A stretch of DNA of 64,000 bases from Embleya hyalina (GCF_003967355.1 NZ_BIFH01000031.1:164749-228748), one strand, 5' to 3'; positions 35,647 through 44,068 are shown, counted from the stretch's first letter. Notes: generated by a model from the sequence alone, not told the origin. Numbers and translations: made by a program.

Positions 35647-36159
35647 GTGATTCTGACTGACGCTGAGATAGGTGACTTGCTCGCCTCCGCCGGGCTCCGA
35701 CTCGTCGAACGAGTCCGGCAGGAGGTCCGACTACCGCTACCGAAATACGTGTCGCCTGCAAGCGCCGGGCCTGAGCACGGACGGTTCGACTCTGACCCGG
35801 AAGAGGTCGCCGACCCGGACGCTTCGGACTTCGCCGACAAGGTCAACACGGGCTGGTATCGAATGGCCGCGGAGTTCGGGCTCCTCGACGAGAAGCGCGA
35901 GTTTCTGCTCGCGCTCGGCCGAGCCCGCCTCGGGGACGATTCGGACCATGAGCCGTACGAGGTGTGGTTCCGTGTCCAACTGCTCGACGAGTGGGACCTG
36001 GTGAGAAGTGAGGTGGACTTGCTGCGGAGCGGCTTCGCGACCCTCTTCACTGATCGTTTCGTTCCGGAGTTCACGGTGGCTTCCCTGGACGGTCGGGTGA
36101 TGATGAGCACCACCATCTGGGGTAACGGCACGCTCAGCACCATCGCCATCCGCCCGTAA
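35647..36159 (+). CDS. Hypothetical protein, 170 residues
   Basis: Starts VILTDAEIGDLLASAGLRLV at a GTG. It is a clean frame with helical N-terminal and strand-rich C-terminal halves (VEEVADPDASDFADKV-like acidic loop, EPYEVWFRVQLLDEWDLVRS, FVPEFTVASLDGRVMMSTTI). No signal or membrane segment; the family is not recognised. It is followed on the same strand by the DUF1877 gene after 250 bases. Confidence 0.55.
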   Translation: MILTDAEIGDLLASAGLRLVERVRQEVRLPLPKYVSPASAGPEHGRFDSDPEEVADPDASDFADKVNTGWYRMAAEFGLLDEKREFLLALGRARLGDDSDHEPYEVWFRVQLLDEWDLVRSEVDLLRSGFATLFTDRFVPEFTVASLDGRVMMSTTIWGNGTLSTIAIRP

Positions 36160-36409
36160 CCGGCGTTCCCGTGCGGAAGTTCGCGCTCACTGCATGATCA
36201 GTGTCGTCCCTCGAAACGAACCGCACCCATATCCGGATCGGCAGACCACGGTCTCGGGATGATCTCCGGCTACGAAAACCTTGCCGCCGCTGACGAGTAC
36301 GCCGACAGGCCGGGTTCCCCTGGGGGTGTCCGCGGCCCGCGCCGTGGCGCTTGATCGGTTTCGGGCGGGTGGCCGGGAAGTCGGTGGACGTTGGCGGGAT
36401 ACTGTCGTC

Positions 36410-36934
36410 GTGGCTGTCACCCGGCAACTCGCCCGCGTCCCGGTGGAATACCTCGCCGCCTGCCGCCGGTCCGCCGTCACGTCCGCGGACGGTGATCCGC
36501 GCTGGGATCCGCCGTCGGCGGATGTGCTGGATCTGGACTGGGCACCTCCTCTGCTGCGGCGGGTCGGCGAGTTGGCCGGGCTTGACAGCGTCCGCCTGGA
36601 CACGCTTCGCCGGGCCACCGACGGCGACACCGCCATCGACGTGGGCTTCCTCGACACGCACCCGTACGAAATCGGCCCTTTCGGGCCGACGCCCACCGCT
36701 CTGTCCGCTGCTCAGGTGGCCGACGTCGCGCAACGGCTCGCACGGATCCACATCCCGGCTCTCCTCGCGCTTTTGCCGGTCGACGATCGGGAGGCCGGTT
36801 CCCTGATCGGCCACGGCGCCGACCGGATCGTCGGCGGCCCCAAGGCGTATCTGAGGACACACTTCGACGCCCTGCGCGAGTTCTACCTCGACGCGGCCCG
36901 GCGGCAGCTGTTCATTGTGCTTTGGTGTGACTGA
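36410..36934 (+). CDS. DUF1877 (YfbM-like) family protein
   Basis: 174 residues from the GTG at 36410, chosen because the family starts with this segment (VAVTRQLARVPVEYLAACRR). Then come LDLDWAPPLLRRVGELAGLD, the strand-loop TPTALSAAQVADVAQRLARI and the C-terminal helix YLRTHFDALREFYLDAARRQ. This is the usual order in DUF1877 proteins, small soluble proteins of unknown function similar to E. coli YfbM. A longer frame upstream looks non-coding. Confidence 0.65.
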   Translation: MAVTRQLARVPVEYLAACRRSAVTSADGDPRWDPPSADVLDLDWAPPLLRRVGELAGLDSVRLDTLRRATDGDTAIDVGFLDTHPYEIGPFGPTPTALSAAQVADVAQRLARIHIPALLALLPVDDREAGSLIGHGADRIVGGPKAYLRTHFDALREFYLDAARRQLFIVLWCD

Positions 36935-37157
36935 CCGACACCCTCGCCCCGAGCGAGCTCCTGAGGAGGATTCACCTCCTCCGGGGCCGCGCGACGCACG
37001 GGAACGGCCCGCACCGCACCCGAAAAGGGGGTGGTAGCGGGGCTGTTCCACGTCATCTGCCACGGAGGCACGGCCCGCGGACCACGGCGCGGGGCGACGG
37101 TGTGGATCCCGCTTCCGAAGCACGCACCGCCGAAAGGAACGTCGCTGCCGTCGGGCA

Positions 37158-38063
37158 TCAGCTCACGCGTCGTCGTGCGAGCAGGTCGTGGAACGTCTCG
37201 GTCTGGAGTTGCACGGGCGGAGCCATATCGCCGAAGGCGCCGGCGAACGCCCGCGGCGAGCAGTGCGGTTCCATGAGCACCTGCTCCGCCGTGTCGTCGC
37301 CGGCGAGGTCGGGCGCCAGGGCCGCGCAGGCCCGGACGCCCGCATGCGCATCGGTGAGCCAGGGGCGCGTGTCGCCGCCGAGGTGGCCGACGGCGATGAC
37401 GATCGTCGCCAGGTCGTACGGGGAGTCGGCGGCCCCGGCCATCGACGTCAACCGTTCCCGTAGCCGCGGACGTTGCGCGTGGGCTGCGGGATGCCGGGCC
37501 AGGGACCCGACGGCCGCGGCGGCGCAGGCCCTGCGTCTGGGGCGTTGCGACGCGAGGTGGGGCAGTGTGCGCCGCAGGAGTTCGGGAACCGCGTCGAAGC
37601 AGGCGAGCGTCGCCCGGTCGAGGACGAGTTCCCCCAGCCCCGTGCCGTCCCGCCACATCCGGGTCCTGCCGTCCGCGTCGGCCGACACGTACTCGGCGGT
37701 CCAGGCCCGCAATTTCGGCGCGTGGTCCCGGACCCGGGTACGGATCTCCGCGGCCCGGTCGCCGAGGTCGGCGGCGACGCCGACCTCGTACAGATAGGCG
37801 AGCATGGCATCGGGCAGCGTGGGATCGTCGCGCCCGAGCAGCGGGTTGTCCAGGAGCTCGGTGACAAGCCTCGCCGTGGGCGCCGTCGCGGGCCAGGCCC
37901 CGCCCTCGCGGCGAAGCGTCTGCGACCACAGGTGCGAGTACCCGTCGACGAGGGCCCACGCGTCGTCGCCGAGAAGGGCCGCCAGGCGCCGCGGCGTGTC
38001 GCCGGCGGTGCCCGAGGCATGGAACAGGCCGGACCAGTCCACGTCATGCGCACGGTCATCCAC
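37158..38063 (-). CDS. HEAT-repeat-like protein
   Basis: 301 residues from the GTG at 38063. It starts with the segment common in actinomycete HEAT-repeat proteins of this kind (DDRAHDVDWSGLFHASGTAG, DTPRRLAALLGDDAWALVDG) and continues as paired helices (LLDNPLLGRDDPTLPDAMLA, VPELLRRTLPHLASQRPRRR, ERLTSMAGAADSPYDLATIV, TDAHAGVRACAALAPDLAGD). These solenoids bind proteins; a cellular role is not known. No RBS is obvious, so the start is provisional. Confidence 0.65.
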   Translation of the reverse strand: MDDRAHDVDWSGLFHASGTAGDTPRRLAALLGDDAWALVDGYSHLWSQTLRREGGAWPATAPTARLVTELLDNPLLGRDDPTLPDAMLAYLYEVGVAADLGDRAAEIRTRVRDHAPKLRAWTAEYVSADADGRTRMWRDGTGLGELVLDRATLACFDAVPELLRRTLPHLASQRPRRRACAAAAVGSLARHPAAHAQRPRLRERLTSMAGAADSPYDLATIVIAVGHLGGDTRPWLTDAHAGVRACAALAPDLAGDDTAEQVLMEPHCSPRAFAGAFGDMAPPVQLQTETFHDLLARRRVS

Positions 38064-38286
38064 GACGGGGATGCTGCCACAACACCTCGAGGCGGTGGGG
38101 CCGGTCGGGCGTCGGTGCAGCGCGGCCCGGCCAGGCCGGCCTGCCCGCTGCCGCCGCCGACGTGCTCCGAGTCCTCCGTATTCGATCCACGCCGAACGAC
38201 CGCCGCAGCAGCGTGTTCCCACAGTCGGCTGTGGTTCGGCCGGCCGTAGGAGGTCGATGTCGGTGAGCGGCGGTAGCGTCCGCCGG

Positions 38287-38505
38287 ATGAGTATCGATAC
38301 GACTCCCGGTGCCGAGGTCCGTGTCCAGCTCTCGCCGGAAGCGGTGGGGCGGGTGCGGGAGTTGATCGGGCTCGGGCTCGCCGCGTCGGTCGAGGACTAC
38401 GTGGCCGACTCCGTTCGCAACCGCCTTGCCGGATTCCAGGACCTCACCACCGGTCGGCCCGGCGGGGACCCGAAGGAATGGGTGGTCCCCGGCCGCCACG
38501 CGTGA
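38287..38505 (+). CDS. Ribbon-helix-helix protein, ParD-like
   Basis: A 72-residue protein starting MSIDTTPGAEVRVQLSPEAV. The pattern strand (VRVQLSP), helix (EAVGRVRELIGLGL), helix (ASVEDYVADSVRNRLAGFQD) and disordered tail fits a ParD/CopG antitoxin. No ParE/RelE toxin follows, so it is an orphan or a stand-alone regulator. Confidence 0.6.
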   Translation: MSIDTTPGAEVRVQLSPEAVGRVRELIGLGLAASVEDYVADSVRNRLAGFQDLTTGRPGGDPKEWVVPGRHA

Positions 38506-39088
38506 CCCCCAGCCGAACCACAGGCTCAAGGGAGGACGATGGTCCAGGGGCTGCTCCGTCCGTTCCGAGCGTTCATCGTCCGGATCCGGTGTGCCGGGGT
38601 GGTGTGCCGGCGTCGGCGGCGGGCCGAGGCCGGCAGCGACGGCTCGACGCACCCGGGTGATCCGTGGACCCCGCGATATCCGGCGCCGGCCGGGCGAGAC
38701 GACGCCATGTGGAGCCCACGCCCGGCAGGGCACGCCGATCGACGGGGGAGAACCATGGGGGATGGAGATGAGTGCATGGGAGGCGGGGTCGTCCGGTGTC
38801 GGATCCGCCGTCGTGCGGGCGAATTTCGGGCGGCGGTTCCACGATCACCGGTTACGGGATCGGGTGGGTCCGCACGTCCCCCTTCTACGCGGCACACGAT
38901 CACGACGCTGCTCCCGCGCACCGCCGGGGCGCGTTCACGACGGGTTGGGCGTCGGTCCGTGTGATGGTGTCGTCGGTGGCGCGCACGCCGGCGGGCCGCA
39001 ACTGGGAAGAGAGGTAAGGTTCCCGGGCCAACGTCCCGCAACCGAGACGCCCAGGCTCACACGGGGCGGCAGGGCCGCGTCGATCGGG
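38506..39088. other. No supported gene
   Basis: Frames on both strands are open, but translations are low-information. Nothing recognised before the convergent methyltransferase stop at 39089. Confidence 0.45.
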
Positions 39089-40210
39089 TCAGGCGTTGGT
39101 GGGCCATCGGGGTCCGGTGTCGGGGTGGTGGGCCCACACGTACTGCGCGTCGGGTGTGACGGTCATGCCGTGGTCGTACAACCCCGGCCCGCCCTCGGCG
39201 ATCCACCGGTCCCAGGCCGTTTCCAGCTCGTCGCCCAGGCGCCGTGTCCCGCCCTGATACAGCGTGGTCCCGCCGCCCGTCGAGGCGGAGTACACGGCCC
39301 AGGAGGCGTGGCCGTCGTGGATCCAGGCATTGACGCCGTCGGCATCACGCGCGGCGTGTATACGCAGTTCGGGGAGGGCGACGCGCAACGCGAAGAGCAG
39401 GTCCGGGTCGTCGCACAACGGCGCCAGGGCCCGCGTCGCGCCGCGTTCGTCCTCGGCCAGCGCGTCGCCGCGGATGTCGGCGAAGCGGGCTTCGGCGCGG
39501 GTGCCGCGGGCGGGCATGAACGTGGCAAGTCCCTGGACCCAGCCGGACGCGGACAGCCCGTCGTCGGCGACGGTCAACGCGACATGCCCCAACCGCCCCC
39601 ACGGTGTGACCAGGCGACCTCCGGGGCGGGTGTGCGCGATCCACGCCCACGGCACCCGCTCCACCGCGTACGTCGAGACCACCCGATCCCACGCCGGCTC
39701 CGCCGGGAGGCCGTGCGCGCCGTCCCCGACCTCGACGCGCACCTCGACCCCCGCCGCGGCGAGCGCCTTGCGGGCCCCCTCGGCCAGGTCGGGGTCGACC
39801 TCGACACTGACGACGTTGCCCGCCCCGGCGCGGCGGGCGAGCAGGGCCGCGTTCCACCCGGTCCCGGTGCCCAACTCCAGAACCCGGTGCCCAGGCTCCA
39901 GGAGCAGCGAGTCGAGCATGTCCACCACCACCGCCTGGCACGACAGGCTCGAGGTGGGCACTCCGTCCACGACCTGCGTCACCGCAGCATCGTCCGGTCC
40001 GGCGTAGACCAACGACAGCCACGCGTGTTCGTCGACCGCGCGATCCACCGCGACGTAGCCGGCGCCGTCCCAACGCCAGAGCCGATCGGGCGCGAACGCG
40101 TCCCGCGGCGTTGCCTCCACCGCGTCACGGATCCACGGCGCGCGCCCGGGCCAGTCCCCACGCCGTTCCATCTCGCCCGCCAGGCGCGACCGCGCCTCGA
40201 TCGAGTCCAC
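39089..40210 (-). CDS. Isoaspartyl-methyltransferase-like enzyme of the graspetide/FxLD-type RiPP group (copy 1)
   Basis: 373 residues from the GTG at 40210, five bases after the stop of the proline-rich peptide gene. The N-terminal half is PCMT/PIMT-like: FAPDRLWRWDGAGYVAVDRA, VTQVVDGVPTSSLSCQAVVV, and SAM motif I VLELGTGTGWNAALLAR at about residues 110-126, then VVSVEVDPDLAEGARKALAA. The C-terminal extension (SWAVYSASTGGGTTLYQGGT, RRLGDELETAWDRWIAEGGP, GMTVTPDAQYVWAHHPDTGP) marks the methyltransferases associated with ATP-grasp peptide maturation. In fuscimiditide a relative methylates an Asp and yields aspartimide. A same-length paralogue lies at 52452. Confidence 0.8.
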   Translation of the reverse strand: MDSIEARSRLAGEMERRGDWPGRAPWIRDAVEATPRDAFAPDRLWRWDGAGYVAVDRAVDEHAWLSLVYAGPDDAAVTQVVDGVPTSSLSCQAVVVDMLDSLLLEPGHRVLELGTGTGWNAALLARRAGAGNVVSVEVDPDLAEGARKALAAAGVEVRVEVGDGAHGLPAEPAWDRVVSTYAVERVPWAWIAHTRPGGRLVTPWGRLGHVALTVADDGLSASGWVQGLATFMPARGTRAEARFADIRGDALAEDERGATRALAPLCDDPDLLFALRVALPELRIHAARDADGVNAWIHDGHASWAVYSASTGGGTTLYQGGTRRLGDELETAWDRWIAEGGPGLYDHGMTVTPDAQYVWAHHPDTGPRWPTNA

Positions 40211-40215
40211 GGCGG

Positions 40216-40335
40216 TTACTCGTCCTTCTTGTGCCGGCCGTTGGACGGCGGGGGAGGGGGGACCCGCCCGTCGGCGTTGTCCGGCGGGGGAGTGCCCTTC
40301 GACGGATCCGGCGGCGGCTTCTCGTGTTGTCCCAT
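40216..40335 (-). CDS. Proline-rich small peptide paired with methyltransferase copy 1
   Basis: A 39-residue peptide starting MGQHEKPPPDPSKGTPPPD and ending NGRHKKDE. GAGGAGG lies seven bases before the ATG. It is five bases upstream of the methyltransferase start, so it is translated with it. The paralogous peptide at 53573-53704 shares MG.H.KPP at the start, Pro/Asp-rich repeats and a [RH]KKD end. It may be a precursor or a partner of the enzyme; nothing in the sequence proves modification. Confidence 0.6.
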   Translation of the reverse strand: MGQHEKPPPDPSKGTPPPDNADGRVPPPPPSNGRHKKDE

Positions 40336-40479
40336 GAACGCCTCCTCGGTCACGCACAGAGACCCCATGATGACGCGGCAACACATCCACACGGAAGACG
40401 TATCGCACCGCGAGGACCACGTGAGTGCGGCTGTTCGCCGCCCACCTGTGTCTCGCGGCCGCAGTCGTCGACCGAGGCA

Positions 40480-40674
40480 GAGCAGGTGCCCGGCCCCTAT
40501 TGCTGCCATCTCCCGCGGTGCCCGTTCGAACGGGAACCCGCGGTGGTCGGGTCGCGGTGGGTCCTGCCGCGCCCGGTCGGCGAGGTCGCGTACGCCACCC
40601 GCACCCGCGCCGACCTGCTGCGCCACCCCTCCTGGCATCGCCTGCGCCCGGACCTGGCCCCGGGGGACCTGTGA
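40480..40674 (+). pseudogene. C-terminal tail of an ATP-dependent DNA ligase, fragment
   Basis: Reads PFEREPAVVGSRWVLPRPVG, EVAYATRTRADLLRHPSWHR, LRPDLAPGDL. The 'V.Y..RT..G.LRHP.W..LR.D' end is typical of actinobacterial ATP-dependent DNA ligases and their OB domain. No upstream part is present. Confidence 0.45.
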
Positions 40675-40779
40675 TTGGTCGAGATAGGCGTCGCTCGGTC
40701 GCGATATCTGTCACCTGCGTCGGTTCGGCGCGCATCGGCACCGATGCGAACAGCCTGGGAGCCGGCGCACGCCCCGGGG

Positions 40780-41055
40780 TCACATCATGTGCACTTCGAC
40801 CGAGAAGCCACGGGCGAGGACGCCGTTGAGGTGCTCCGCATGGGCGCCGAGCCATTGCTCGGCTGCGCCGCTGGGGGAGCTGATCCCAAGGAGCACGTAG
40901 TCCTCGGAGTCGGAGGTGCTCCGGCCGCAGATACAGCACAGCAAGCGCTCGGACATGATCTCGGCGGGGCTCGCGATATCGGGCACGAGCGGCAGATTAA
41001 CGAGCGTAGGTCGTTCGGCGTCGGGATTTATCGCCCTCACCGGAGTGACGACCAC
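40780..41055 (-). CDS. Small zinc-knuckle protein, hypothetical
   Basis: 91 residues from a GTG (VVVTPVRAINPDAERPTLVN). CCICGRSTSDSEDYVLLGIS has a CxxC-type knuckle, followed by a helix (AEQWLGAHAEHLNGVLARGF) and a strand. Similar short Cys-containing proteins are common in streptomycetes without known function. Confidence 0.5.
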   Translation of the reverse strand: MVVTPVRAINPDAERPTLVNLPLVPDIASPAEIMSERLLCCICGRSTSDSEDYVLLGISSPSGAAEQWLGAHAEHLNGVLARGFSVEVHMM

Positions 41056-41117
41056 ACCTGTGACCGGTCGGGATGTCTGTCACCGGCGACGGTTACGCGG
41101 CCTGCGATCATGCGGGG

Positions 41118-41567
41118 ATGGCATGGGACGTAGTGTTCTTCCTCGCTCCCGACGACGAGGCTGCCACCGCGACGCAGGGGACGGGGCCCGGGCGGGCCTT
41201 CGAGTCCGTGGCATGCCGTTTCCTCGAGCCGGACAGCGCGATAGCCGAGTGGGACATGTACTTCTCGGAGCCCTCCGCAGACATCCCGGCACCCGAACTC
41301 CTGCACCGGTGGTGGCCGGAGCGGGTCGTCGGCCCCTTCAACGACGGCGTCGAGGTGTTCGCTCTGCCGCAGCGGCTGATCAGGGCCCTGGCGGATGCCG
41401 GCCCCACCGAGTTGGCGGAGTTGGCGCATCACTGGACCGCGAGGATCAGGGCGACCGACGGAGACGACATGACCGACGACGATCTGCTCGCGGTCGTGCA
41501 AGAAGTCGCCCGACTTGCGGCGTCCGCGGTGGACACGGGCGGCGGCCTCTACAGCTGGAGCTTCTGA
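41118..41567 (+). CDS. Hypothetical protein, 149 residues
   Basis: Starts MAWDVVFFLAPDDEAATATQ. The protein has a strand start, a helical middle (PELLHRWWPERVVGPFNDGV, LPQRLIRALADAGPTELAEL) and a C-terminal helix (TDDDLLAVVQEVARLAASAV) ending in YSWSF. It is divergent from the preceding gene by only 62 bases. Overall it is similar to unnamed small proteins near toxin-immunity loci, but no domain is recognised. Confidence 0.6.
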   Translation: MAWDVVFFLAPDDEAATATQGTGPGRAFESVACRFLEPDSAIAEWDMYFSEPSADIPAPELLHRWWPERVVGPFNDGVEVFALPQRLIRALADAGPTELAELAHHWTARIRATDGDDMTDDDLLAVVQEVARLAASAVDTGGGLYSWSF

Positions 41568-41594
41568 CCACCGCTTGGAATCCCTTCGGGCCGC

Positions 41595-41879
41595 CTACTC
41601 CAGGGCGTCGGCCGTCTCGTTCGCGAGCGCGGCCATGGCGGCGACCTTGAGGGCCTGGCGGTCGGGGGCGCTGTCGGCGCCGGCGTCGGCGCGGGCGGTG
41701 ATCAGAGCGCGCATGGACCGTAGGCGTTCGGCGCGGCAGTGGTTGAGGGTGTCGTCGTCGCCGGTCTCGGCGGCGCGCAGGCACGCGAGGTGGGCCCGCT
41801 CGAAGCGAAGTTGGTACTCCAGCAGCGGGTGGAGGTGGTCGGGCAGCGGCGACGAATCTTCGGACATGTGTTCGACCAT
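41595..41879 (-). CDS. Small helical hypothetical protein
   Basis: About 94 residues (start at the ATG at 41879, or the next at 41867, MSEDSSPLPDHLHPLLEYQL). It is mostly helical and Ala/Arg/Glu-rich: RFERAHLACLRAAETGDDDT, CRAERLRSMRALITARADAG. It may form a coiled coil. The family is unknown. Confidence 0.5.
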   Translation of the reverse strand: MVEHMSEDSSPLPDHLHPLLEYQLRFERAHLACLRAAETGDDDTLNHCRAERLRSMRALITARADAGADSAPDRQALKVAAMAALANETADALE

Positions 41880-41929
41880 ACGCGACGGTCGCACCGACCC
41901 GATCGAGGCGCTCCGCAGGCCGCGCGCCT

Positions 41930-42195
41930 CGTTCGGGTGAATCCCAACCCGCGCACCGCCTGAGGGTCCTGAACAGGCCGCGCAACTTGACGGCGGCCTG
42001 TTTGCGGACGTTCCCGGACAGGCCGGCCACGGCCGTGTCGATCCGGGGACGGTCGACCTCGCGCAATGTGGTCACACCGGCCTCGGCCCATGCGGTGAGG
42101 ATCGGTTGTTGTGCCGTTCCATAGGGGTGCGCCTTCAGCGCCGCCGGTGACAACGAGTGACGATGCGAAGCCCTGGCCGAGTCCACTCGGATCAC
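41930..42195 (-). pseudogene. Integrase N-terminal/core-binding fragment
   Basis: Reads HPYGTAQQPILTAWAEAGVT, TLREVDRPRIDTAVAGLSGN, VRKQAAVKLRGLFRTLRR, as in the SAM-like core-binding domain of tyrosine integrases, and then degrades. No catalytic domain is left. It is a second integrase scar, 15 kb from the one at 26138. Confidence 0.5.
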
Positions 42196-42513
42196 CCGAT
42201 CACAGACTCCTACCAGTACCGGACCCCGGGCTGGGGCGCCGACGACCTTTCGGCCGCCGGCTACGACCTCAGCCTGCTTCGGGTGTTGGACCGTGCCGCC
42301 GGTTCTCGATCACAGACTCCTGCCAGTGAGCCCACGCCTTCGAAAAGATCGGACACGCTCGCTCCATCCTGCTGATCTTGGGGTTTCCGGAGCCCTGGTC
42401 GCAGGTAGGGCCGGGAAGCGTCCAGCTCCCCCAGAGGAGCCGAGGACGTGGCAGCCCACGATGAGGACTGAACTGCAGCCTCCACCTCACTGCCATCCAC
42501 CCCGTTAACGCTC
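42196..42513. other. No gene recognised; short direct repeat
   Basis: The 14 bases GATCACAGACTCCT occur at 42198 and 42308. Minus-strand text KAWAHWQESVIENRRHG looks like a protein end without context. Nothing else was supported. Confidence 0.35.
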
Positions 42514-42549
42514 AGCGCCCCGGTCAGCGAAATCGCTGACCGGGGCGCT
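42514..42549. terminator. 17-bp perfect hairpin
   Basis: AGCGCCCCGGTCAGCGA pairs fully with TCGCTGACCGGGGCGCT, separated by AA. It is either a terminator for what lies left or a structured leader for the short gene at 42603. Confidence 0.7.
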
Positions 42550-42602
42550 GTCGCGCGTGCCCAAACAAGCCTCTGCCTTCACACACGGAGGAGGTGAGTC
42601 AC

Positions 42603-42695
42603 ATGCTTCGCGACCTCGGAATTGCAATCGGCGGCGGTCTCATCGCCACGCTGCTGATCCAGATTGGAACGGCTGTCTGGCACCTGGCGATCTAG
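42603..42695 (+). CDS. 30-residue single-helix membrane peptide
   Basis: The short frame codes MLRDLGIAIGGGLIATLLIQ then IGTAVWHLAI. A perfect Shine-Dalgarno AGGAGGTGA lies eight bases before the ATG, the best RBS in the window. The peptide is one hydrophobic helix with a charged N-terminus. It stands between two strong hairpins (42514-42549 and 42723-42750), like a self-contained transcription unit. Type I toxins and small regulatory membrane proteins have this form, but no antisense RNA is evident. Confidence 0.55.
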   Translation: MLRDLGIAIGGGLIATLLIQIGTAVWHLAI

Positions 42696-42722
42696 GTGCA
42701 CTTCCAGCGCCTGCCAGTCATA

Positions 42723-42750
42723 GCGCGGCTTCCGGGCCCGGAAGCCGCGC
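42723..42750 (+). terminator. Hairpin after the 30-residue gene
   Basis: GCGCGGCTTCC and GGAAGCCGCGC pair around GGGCCC, 27 bases past the stop. It probably terminates the short gene's transcript and shields the graspetide operon. Confidence 0.75.
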
Positions 42751-42891
42751 AAGGGAAGTACCCATTCCTATCCCGTCCATGGAATCGAGTGGCACCGGTG
42801 TATTCCGAAACGTGACGGTCTCTCACAGAATGTGAGGGGTCACCGGTCGTGGGGCCGGCTTCGCGAACCGCGTCGACACGGGGAGGAATTC

Positions 42892-43104
42892 ATGAGGCGA
42901 CCGTTGGTCCTGGGGCGCGGGGCCGCCGCGATGCCCGCGGACACCACGCCGGTCCTGCCGGAGTACCACTACGACCCGGTGGTGGGCGCGAACGTCGTCG
43001 CGGACGGCCGCCTGCTGGTGGAGGCGGCCGATCCGGCGGTGGTGGCGAACTACACCAGCACCCAGGACCAGGGCGGTGTGCGCCGCAAGGACGACCCGAA
43101 GTAG
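42892..43104 (+). CDS. Graspetide precursor peptide (ATP-grasp-modified RiPP)
   Basis: A 70-residue peptide starting MRRPLVLGRGAAAMPADTTP with GGAGGAATTC before the ATG. A leader-type segment LPEYHYDPVVGANVVADGRL at about residues 22-41 resembles the Y.YD....N...DG.PL recognition stretch of ATP-grasp target peptides. The end (YTSTQDQGGVRRKDDPK, residues 54-70) supplies Thr/Ser and Lys as nucleophiles and Asp as acceptors for ester or amide cross-links. Its TAG overlaps the GTG of the ligase gene (TAGTG). The number and position of rings cannot be read from the sequence. Confidence 0.8.
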   Translation: MRRPLVLGRGAAAMPADTTPVLPEYHYDPVVGANVVADGRLLVEAADPAVVANYTSTQDQGGVRRKDDPK

Positions 43105-44066
43105 TGCGCCCGCATGCCCGGGTGATCGTCGTCGCCGCCGAGGACGACTTCACGGCCGACCTGGTCGCGAGCCGGCTCGGCCGCGACGCGTTCGTGCGCC
43201 TGGACCCCGGCCGGCTGCGCGAGGAGGTCCTCGTCACCGGCCGGTTCACCGCGGGAGCCTGGACGGCCGTGATCGACGATGGCCATCGCACCGCGACCGT
43301 CGGTCCCGGCTGCGCGGTGTACTGGCGCAAACCCACCCGCCCCGAGACCCACACCGACCCGGACCAGCGGTGGCGCGCCCACGAGAACACCACCGCGCTC
43401 CTCGGACTGCTCCGTGCCCATCCGCTCCTGTGGGTCAACGACCCCACCGTGGTCGACGCGTCCGAGCACAAACCCGCCCAGCTCGCTTCCGCCGCCCGCC
43501 ACGGGCTGCGCGTGCCCGACACGTTGTTCACCTGCCACCCCGAGGCCGCCCGCGCGTTCGTGGCCGAACATCACGACAGGGCCGTGGTCAAAGCGCTGAC
43601 CCAGCGGCACACCACGTTCGTCCCCACCACCCGCATCCGCCTGACGGACGACCTGTCGGGCATCGCCGGCACCGTGCACTACGTCCAGGCCCTGGTCGAG
43701 GACCGGCTGTTCGACGCGCGGGTGACCGTGGTCGGCGACCGGGTGTTCACTGCCGCGATCCGCACGAACGGCGCGCTCGACTGGCGCACGCTGCCTCCCG
43801 CCGCGTGCGATCATCGGCCCGTCGAGACACCGGCACACATCGCGGCGGCGTGTGTGGAGCACGTGCGCGATCTGGGCCTGGTCTATGCCGCGTTGGACTT
43901 CGTCGTCACCGCCGACGGCTGGACGTATCTGGAGACCAACTGTGCTGGCGAGTTCGGCTGGATCGAGGCCCTGACCGGTGTGCCCATATCCGCCGCGATC
44001 GCCCACGTCCTCACCGGCGATACCCCCGACGCCCGGCACACGACCCGCGGACGGGCGAGGATGTGA
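43104..44066 (+). CDS. ATP-grasp ribosomal peptide maturase (graspetide synthetase)
   Basis: 320 residues from a GTG that shares its G with the precursor stop. The fold is an ATP-grasp ligase: N-terminal VIVVAAEDDFTADLVASRLG, a tail-of-domain segment CAVYWRKPTRPETHTDPDQR, NDPTVVDASEHKPAQLASAA, the ATP-grasp lysine strand AVVKALTQRHTTFVPTTRIR, QALVEDRLFDARVTVVGDRV and the metal site DGWTYLETNCAGEFGWIE. The family activates Asp/Glu side chains with ATP and joins them to Ser, Thr or Lys in the precursor. It is cytosolic and acts on the peptide encoded just upstream. Confidence 0.85.
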   Translation: MRPHARVIVVAAEDDFTADLVASRLGRDAFVRLDPGRLREEVLVTGRFTAGAWTAVIDDGHRTATVGPGCAVYWRKPTRPETHTDPDQRWRAHENTTALLGLLRAHPLLWVNDPTVVDASEHKPAQLASAARHGLRVPDTLFTCHPEAARAFVAEHHDRAVVKALTQRHTTFVPTTRIRLTDDLSGIAGTVHYVQALVEDRLFDARVTVVGDRVFTAAIRTNGALDWRTLPPAACDHRPVETPAHIAAACVEHVRDLGLVYAALDFVVTADGWTYLETNCAGEFGWIEALTGVPISAAIAHVLTGDTPDARHTTRGRARM

Positions 44067-44068
44067 CG

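Noticed and set aside
38426..40687. A 753-codon plus-strand open frame
   Set aside because: Antisense to methyltransferase copy 1 and its peptide, which have motifs, RBS and a paralogue.
42198..42321. GATCACAGACTCCT direct repeat as an att or IS site
   Set aside because: Only two short copies 110 bases apart, no inverted ends or transposase linked to them.
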